Below, in pieces: positions 60,380 through 64,000 of a DNA stretch of 64,000 bases. The position numbers and the translations under genes are program-made. This DNA comes from Jiulongibacter sp966250325 (lineage in GTDB: Bacteria > Bacteroidota > Bacteroidia > Cytophagales > Spirosomataceae), in contig CBINGY010000001.1 of assembly GCA_966250325.1 (NCBI GenBank), forward strand, positions 124,001 through 188,000, given 5' to 3'. Numbering within the stretch: position 1 is the first letter of the stretch; each line of letters begins with the position of its first letter. The notes under the pieces were generated by a model, which had not been told where the DNA came from, made no database searches, and saw nothing but the letters and a program-made list of their open reading frames with translations.

Positions 60380-60976
60380 TTAAAACGGTCTTGTTTCTTC
60401 GAAAGCTCCGATTTCGGTTTTCAGAGATTGGAGGTAATCGATATCGTCGAAGCCATTCATCATATTATGCTTCTTGTATCCATTGATATCAAAGCTTTCA
60501 CTTTCTCCCGTTGCGGAAATGGTAACTTTCTGAGACGGAAGGTCAACCGTCACTTCAGCATTTGGATCTGCTTCAATGGCCTTGAAAATCTTATCCAGAA
60601 ACTCCGGAGATACTGTAACAGGCAGAATACCAATATTCAGGGCATTGCCTTTAAAAATATCTGCAAAGAAAGAACTGATTACGCAGCGGAATCCGTAATC
60701 GTAAATGGCCCAGGCGGCGTGTTCACGGCTGGAGCCCGAACCGAAATTACGCCCAGCCACCAGGATTTTCCCGGAATAGGTGGGGTTATTAAGAACGAAA
60801 TCTGCCTTTGGCGAATCGTCGTTATTGTATCTCCAGTCTCTGAAAAGGTTATCTCCAAAACCCTCCCGTTTGGTTGCTTTCAGAAAGCGAGCCGGAATGA
60901 TCTGATCGGTGTCCACGTTCTCAAGCGGAAGCGGAACGCAGGTTGATGTTAGTACTGTAAATTTATCGTATGCCAT
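60380..60976 (-). CDS. leuD: 3-isopropylmalate dehydratase small subunit
   Basis: A 198-residue aconitase-type swivel subunit: PLPLENVDTDQIIPARFLK, then NFGSGSSREHAAWAIYDYGFRCVISSFFADIFKGNALNIG. Works with LeuC to isomerise 2- to 3-isopropylmalate. Separated from leuC by the inserted GxxExxY unit. Confidence 0.95.
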   Translation of the reverse strand: MAYDKFTVLTSTCVPLPLENVDTDQIIPARFLKATKREGFGDNLFRDWRYNNDDSPKADFVLNNPTYSGKILVAGRNFGSGSSREHAAWAIYDYGFRCVISSFFADIFKGNALNIGILPVTVSPEFLDKIFKAIEADPNAEVTVDLPSQKVTISATGESESFDINGYKKHNMMNGFDDIDYLQSLKTEIGAFEETRPF

Positions 60977-60990
60977 TTCTCTAATTTTTT

Positions 60991-61017
60991 CACCGCAAAG
61001 CCACCAGGCCGCTAAGG
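60991..61017. repeat. Left inverted-repeat arm of the GxxExxY unit
   Basis: CACCGCAAAGCCACCAGGCC and the bases to 61017. It matches the reverse complement of 61440-61468 at 19 of 27 aligned positions, and lies 8 bases beyond the GxxExxY stop codon. Confidence 0.65.
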
Positions 61018-61025
61018 GTGTTTAT

Positions 61026-61436
61026 TTAATCTTCATCCTCGTAAATGTCTTTGTAATCATTCACGAATCTTTTGAAACCTGTTTTTATAAGTCGAACATT
61101 AAAATTGACCAGAAACCCCATTCTTTTATCAGCCAATTTCAAATATGAAATAATTTGTGCCGAATGTACCGGCAACAAGGCCTCACAAGTTTTGAGCTCA
61201 ATAATTATTTCGTTGTCAACAAGAATGTCAATCTTGTAGTCCTTATCAATCTTAAAGCCCTTGTAAATAATTGGTATAGGAATTTGTGATTTCACCTCGA
61301 TATTCCTGATTTCCAACTCTTTCAAAAGGCAACTTTCATAAACTGACTCCATCAAGCCTGGCCCCATCGTTTTATGTACTTCAAGACATGCCTCGAAAAT
61401 ATTTTTAGCTAAATATTCGTATCTGCCCGACTTCAT
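61026..61436 (-). CDS. GxxExxY protein (PD-(D/E)XK nuclease superfamily)
   Basis: A 136-residue protein with the family-naming motif G27-P/L-M-E30-S-V-Y33 (in MGPGLMESVYESCL). It has the layout of a PD-(D/E)XK nuclease: D70 in KIDILV, E80-x-K82 in IIIELKTC, and a Q94xxxY98 pattern in SAQIISYLKL. Activity has not been shown for the family as far as known. It is inserted between leuC and leuD, in operon direction, and is bracketed by ~27-base inverted arms. The frame stays open to 61475, but its first 13 codons lie in the repeat arm, so MKSGRYEYLAKN is the better start. Confidence 0.88.
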   Translation of the reverse strand: MKSGRYEYLAKNIFEACLEVHKTMGPGLMESVYESCLLKELEIRNIEVKSQIPIPIIYKGFKIDKDYKIDILVDNEIIIELKTCEALLPVHSAQIISYLKLADKRMGFLVNFNVRLIKTGFKRFVNDYKDIYEDED

Positions 61437-61439
61437 AAA

Positions 61440-61468
61440 CTTTGCGTCTTCGCGGCTTGGCGGTTTAT
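61440..61468. repeat. Right inverted-repeat arm of the GxxExxY unit
   Basis: CTTTGCGTCTTCGCGGCTTG and the bases to 61468, the inverted partner of 60991-61017. It begins 3 bases before the first codon of the GxxExxY gene. Confidence 0.65.
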
Positions 61469-61475
61469 AACACAA

Positions 61476-62870
61476 CTACAAAAACTCTCTCGGGTCTGTT
61501 ACCTTACCTGTTACCGCAGCAGCAGCCGCTACCAGAGGTGATGCCAGCATGGTGCGGGAGTTTGGTCCCTGTCGGCCCTCAAAGTTTCTGTTTGAAGTCG
61601 ATACGGCCAGCTTACCGGCTGGAATCTTATCATCATTCATGGCCAGACATGCCGAACACCCGGGCTGACGAAGGGCAAAGCCCGCATCAGTTAAAATGTC
61701 CAGAATTCCTTCCTCCTTGATTTGAGCTTCTACAATATGCGAACCAGGCACCAGCCAGGCAGTAACATTATCCGCTTTTTTCTTTCCTTTCACCACAGAG
61801 GCAAATGCCCTGAAATCTTCAATACGGCCGTTGGTACAACTTCCCAGAAACACATAGTCAACTTCTTTACCTATGAGGCTTTCTCCTTCACTGAAGCCCA
61901 TGTAATTCAGAGATTTCCTGTAAGAGGCCTCCCCGTCAATGACTTCGCTTGCTTTAGGAACCACCTTACTGATACCAGTTCCAAGGCCTGGATTAGTTCC
62001 GTAGGTTATCTGTGGTTCAATGTCCTCCGCACGGTAAACCAGCTCTTTGTCAAACTCGGCACCTTCCTCTGTTTTCAGGGTTTTCCAGTATTCTACCAGT
62101 TTATCCCACTCTTCACCTTTAGGCGACTGCTCCCGTCCTTTCAGGTAGGCAAATGTTTTTTCATCAGGAGCTACCATACCTCCACGGGCTCCCATCTCTA
62201 TGGACATGTTACATACCGTCATGCGGCCTTCCATGCTCATGCTTTCAAAAACATCTCCGGCATACTCCACAAAATAACCTGTGGCACCTGCAGCAGAAAT
62301 CTGAGCGATGATGTACAAAATCACATCTTTTGGAAGTACGCCTTTACCCACTTTACCATTTACGGTAATTCTCATTTTCTTTGGTTTGGGCTGCATGATA
62401 CACTGAGAAGAAAGTACCATTTCTACCTCCGAAGTACCTATACCGAAGGCGATCGCTCCAAACGCACCATGAGTAGACGTATGAGAGTCTCCACACACAA
62501 TGGTCATTCCCGGAAGTGTAATCCCATTTTCGGGCCCTACTACGTGAACAATTCCGTTTTTCTGGTGACCCAGACCCCAGTGCGAAATACCCCACTTGGC
62601 CGTGTTGTTTTCCAACGCTTTCAACTGATTCGCAGAAAGAGGATCTTCTACCGGAAGGTGTTGGTTAATGGTTGGAGTATTATGGTCTGCTGTAGCAAAG
62701 GTACGCTCCGGGAACATGACGCCGATTCCCCTCGTCTCTAGTCCGAGAAATGCTACCGGGCTGGTAACTTCGTGAATAAAATGACGGTCAATGAAAACCA
62801 CATCCGGACCGTCCTCAATTTTTTTGACAACGTGGGCATCCCACACTTTGTCGAATAATGTTTTTGACAT
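61476..62870 (-). CDS. leuC: 3-isopropylmalate dehydratase large subunit
   Basis: A 464-residue aconitase-family subunit binding a 4Fe-4S cluster: cysteines in FLGSCTNGRIED and QPGCSACLAMNDD. Other blocks: DRHFIHEVTSPVAFLGL, VVGPENGITLPGMTIVCGDSHTSTHGAFGAIAFGIGTSEVE. First gene of the leu set; a large open frame on its other strand is a shadow. Confidence 0.95.
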   Translation of the reverse strand: MSKTLFDKVWDAHVVKKIEDGPDVVFIDRHFIHEVTSPVAFLGLETRGIGVMFPERTFATADHNTPTINQHLPVEDPLSANQLKALENNTAKWGISHWGLGHQKNGIVHVVGPENGITLPGMTIVCGDSHTSTHGAFGAIAFGIGTSEVEMVLSSQCIMQPKPKKMRITVNGKVGKGVLPKDVILYIIAQISAAGATGYFVEYAGDVFESMSMEGRMTVCNMSIEMGARGGMVAPDEKTFAYLKGREQSPKGEEWDKLVEYWKTLKTEEGAEFDKELVYRAEDIEPQITYGTNPGLGTGISKVVPKASEVIDGEASYRKSLNYMGFSEGESLIGKEVDYVFLGSCTNGRIEDFRAFASVVKGKKKADNVTAWLVPGSHIVEAQIKEEGILDILTDAGFALRQPGCSACLAMNDDKIPAGKLAVSTSNRNFEGRQGPNSRTMLASPLVAAAAAVTGKVTDPREFL

Positions 62871-63068
62871 GTTACTCGCGTTTCTTAATCTCGTTTTACC
62901 CGAAAGCGTCTGTTCTGCTTTTCAGGAGTACAAAATTGACCATTTTCTTTGACCTGTACCTAATGAAAGAGGCTCAAAGAATGACGTTTTTGGTTCAAGT
63001 GGTGTTATTGAGCCATATTCGCATTTCTAAATAAAATCTGAAAAGACGTTAAAGGGTTTGATAGCTTC

Positions 63069-63099
63069 TTTGTATGCCCACCCTCATTCTGTATTTTTG
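63069..63099 (+). promoter_or_regulatory. Consensus Bacteroidota promoter of the barrel protein gene
   Basis: TTTG (63069-63072), a 19-base spacer and TATTTTTG (63092-63099): full match to TTTG-N19-TAnnTTTG. The predicted start of transcription, near 63106, is about 31 bases before the ATG at 63137. Confidence 0.7.
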
Positions 63100-63136
63100 C
63101 GGCTCATTAAACACGGGTTTTGCCTTCTGAAGCGTT

Positions 63137-63787
63137 ATGTATACCAAAAAAATGAGCACATATACGGGGTTATTGGCCCTCCTGCTAAGCTTTTCAGTCT
63201 CTGCTCAAATGAAGCAAAGCACCTTTGTATTTGGACCTAAAGTAGGTTTACAGAGTAATCGTGTGGTCATACTTAACAACCCCACCAGCCGGGAAAGTAA
63301 GCTGAATATGCAGTATCATGTCGGAGTTTTTACCAGATTTAATCTGGGGAAATTCTCGCTTCAGCCCGAGGCCTACTATGAAACCAAAGGTGGGAATATC
63401 ACCACTCCTAATGAAAAGCACACTTATCGCGATTTTTCAACGCCTGTAATGCTGGGAATTTCTCCGTTTAAAGGGCTTTTCCTGGAGGCCGGTCCGCAAT
63501 TCAGCTGGTCGCTTAACCAGGGCTGGAAGAAAGACGGTGTAGAACAGTACGGGCCAGATGCTTCCAGAAATACCGCGATAATTGCAGGTGCCCGGATTGA
63601 TCTTCTGGATATGTTTTCGATGTTCAGCATCAATCTCAGATATGTTTACGGATTGGATAATGTCAATAACCGACTGAAGTTTGAGGGTAATCCACTGGAT
63701 TTGCGTACCCGTTCTTTTCAGATTTCTGCCACCTACAACTTCTCGGAATATTACAAGTGGTGGAAAAAACACGGACTTAAAAAATAA
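63137..63787 (+). CDS. PorT-type outer-membrane beta-barrel protein
   Basis: A 216-residue exported protein: signal peptide ending at about SVSAQ, then eight or so amphipathic strands (FGPKVGLQSNRV, YHVGVFTRFNLGKFSLQPEAYYETKGG, SPFKGLFLEAGPQFSWSL, INLRYVYGL, FQISATYNF), the PorT-like barrel pattern. ATG 63137 is behind the promoter; an in-frame ATG at 63152 is also possible. Function unknown. Confidence 0.75.
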   Translation: MYTKKMSTYTGLLALLLSFSVSAQMKQSTFVFGPKVGLQSNRVVILNNPTSRESKLNMQYHVGVFTRFNLGKFSLQPEAYYETKGGNITTPNEKHTYRDFSTPVMLGISPFKGLFLEAGPQFSWSLNQGWKKDGVEQYGPDASRNTAIIAGARIDLLDMFSMFSINLRYVYGLDNVNNRLKFEGNPLDLRTRSFQISATYNFSEYYKWWKKHGLKK

Positions 63788-63837
63788 TCACTCATTAATT
63801 AGATTTCCCCGGCCCTGCTTTGGGAATCCTGTTCAAA

Positions 63838-64000
63838 ATGAACTTCATAGAAGAATTGAAATGGAGAGGCATGCTGCATCAGATGATGCCCGGCACAGCC
63901 GAACAATTGGAAAAAGAGATGACTTCGGCCTACATTGGGTTTGACCCTACCGCCCGGTCTTTACATATCGGAAATCTGGCCACCATCATGCTGTTAGTGC
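63838..64000 (+). CDS. tyrS: Tyrosyl-tRNA synthetase, N-terminal part (cut by window end)
   Basis: The first 54 codons of a class I aminoacyl-tRNA synthetase: MNFIEELKWRGMLHQMMPGT, AYIGFDPTARSLHIGNL and an ATIMLL stretch. HIGN is the HIGH-class ATP-binding motif, and this N-terminal sequence is that of TyrS. It charges tRNA-Tyr in the cytoplasm. The gene continues past the window. Confidence 0.93.
   Translation, partial: MNFIEELKWRGMLHQMMPGTAEQLEKEMTSAYIGFDPTARSLHIGNLATIMLLV

Noticed and set aside
61722..62741. A 339-codon open frame on the plus strand opposite leuC
   Set aside because: It is the shadow of leuC: composition is His/Phe-rich as expected of antisense frames and no family is recognisable.

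Overview
The window looks like chromosomal DNA of a gliding, type IX secretion-bearing member of the Bacteroidota, most likely order Cytophagales. The support is a GldG homologue, a stand-alone type IX sorting domain, a 3-coathanger C-terminus, several Bacteroidota-typical families (DUF4293, DUF4136, DUF983, PSCyt1/DUF1549/DUF1553 with DUF1501), and promoters of the form TTTG-N19/20-TAnnTTTG in place of E. coli-type -35/-10 boxes. The genus cannot be fixed from the sequence. No rRNA, tRNA, CRISPR array, prophage or transposase gene was seen.

Layout. 0.3-1.1 kb: yebC. 1.2-7.3 kb: a compact RiPP (ribosomally made, modified peptide) locus. It holds a full-length LanB-type dehydratase, a LytTR response regulator and its histidine kinase on the opposite strand, a 44-residue precursor peptide that is easy to miss, and a LuxR-type regulator whose receiver domain has lost its phosphorylation residues. 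7.5-16.4 kb: an aminotransferase, an esterase, an FAD oxidoreductase, a DsbA-like protein, an S13 peptidase, an M14 peptidase and surface proteins. 16.3-19.9 kb: a short cell-wall/division cluster rsmH-ftsL-ftsI. 19.9-24.6 kb: a thioredoxin-like lipoprotein, a PepSY-like lipoprotein, an ECF sigma factor with an overlapping partner, and a DUF983 protein. 24.8-28.6 kb and 42.9-47.0 kb: two separate PSCyt1/DUF1549/DUF1553 + DUF1501 pairs. 28.7-42.9 kb: priA, a DMT exporter, a mosaic sialate-esterase-like protein, an acyl-CoA dehydrogenase behind a double operator, an ABC ATPase followed by a HipA-like kinase/DUF3037 pair, aroB, an acyltransferase and YitT. 47.2-50.4 kb: an overlapping operon with a secreted YidD variant. 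50.8-57.5 kb: prfA, rdgB, gldG, dnaN. 57.6-62.9 kb: leuCDAB, interrupted by a PD-(D/E)XK (GxxExxY) gene carried between inverted repeats. 63.1-64.0 kb: an outer-membrane barrel and the start of tyrS.

The best candidate for an undescribed system is the RiPP locus. The precursor ends in three tandem HTYW(N/G) units with no cysteine, so the dehydratase should make dehydrobutyrines that cannot become (methyl)lanthionines. No LanC cyclase, exporter or protease gene is present in the locus, and the precursor promoter shares sequence and spacing with a second promoter-like site 1 kb downstream that leads into a short terminator-ended stretch without an ORF. Second is the GxxExxY nuclease gene seated between ~27-bp inverted arms, with an apparently empty copy of the same palindrome in the neighbouring leu intergenic gap. 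All functional statements below are homology- or motif-based by eye; no database search was run.
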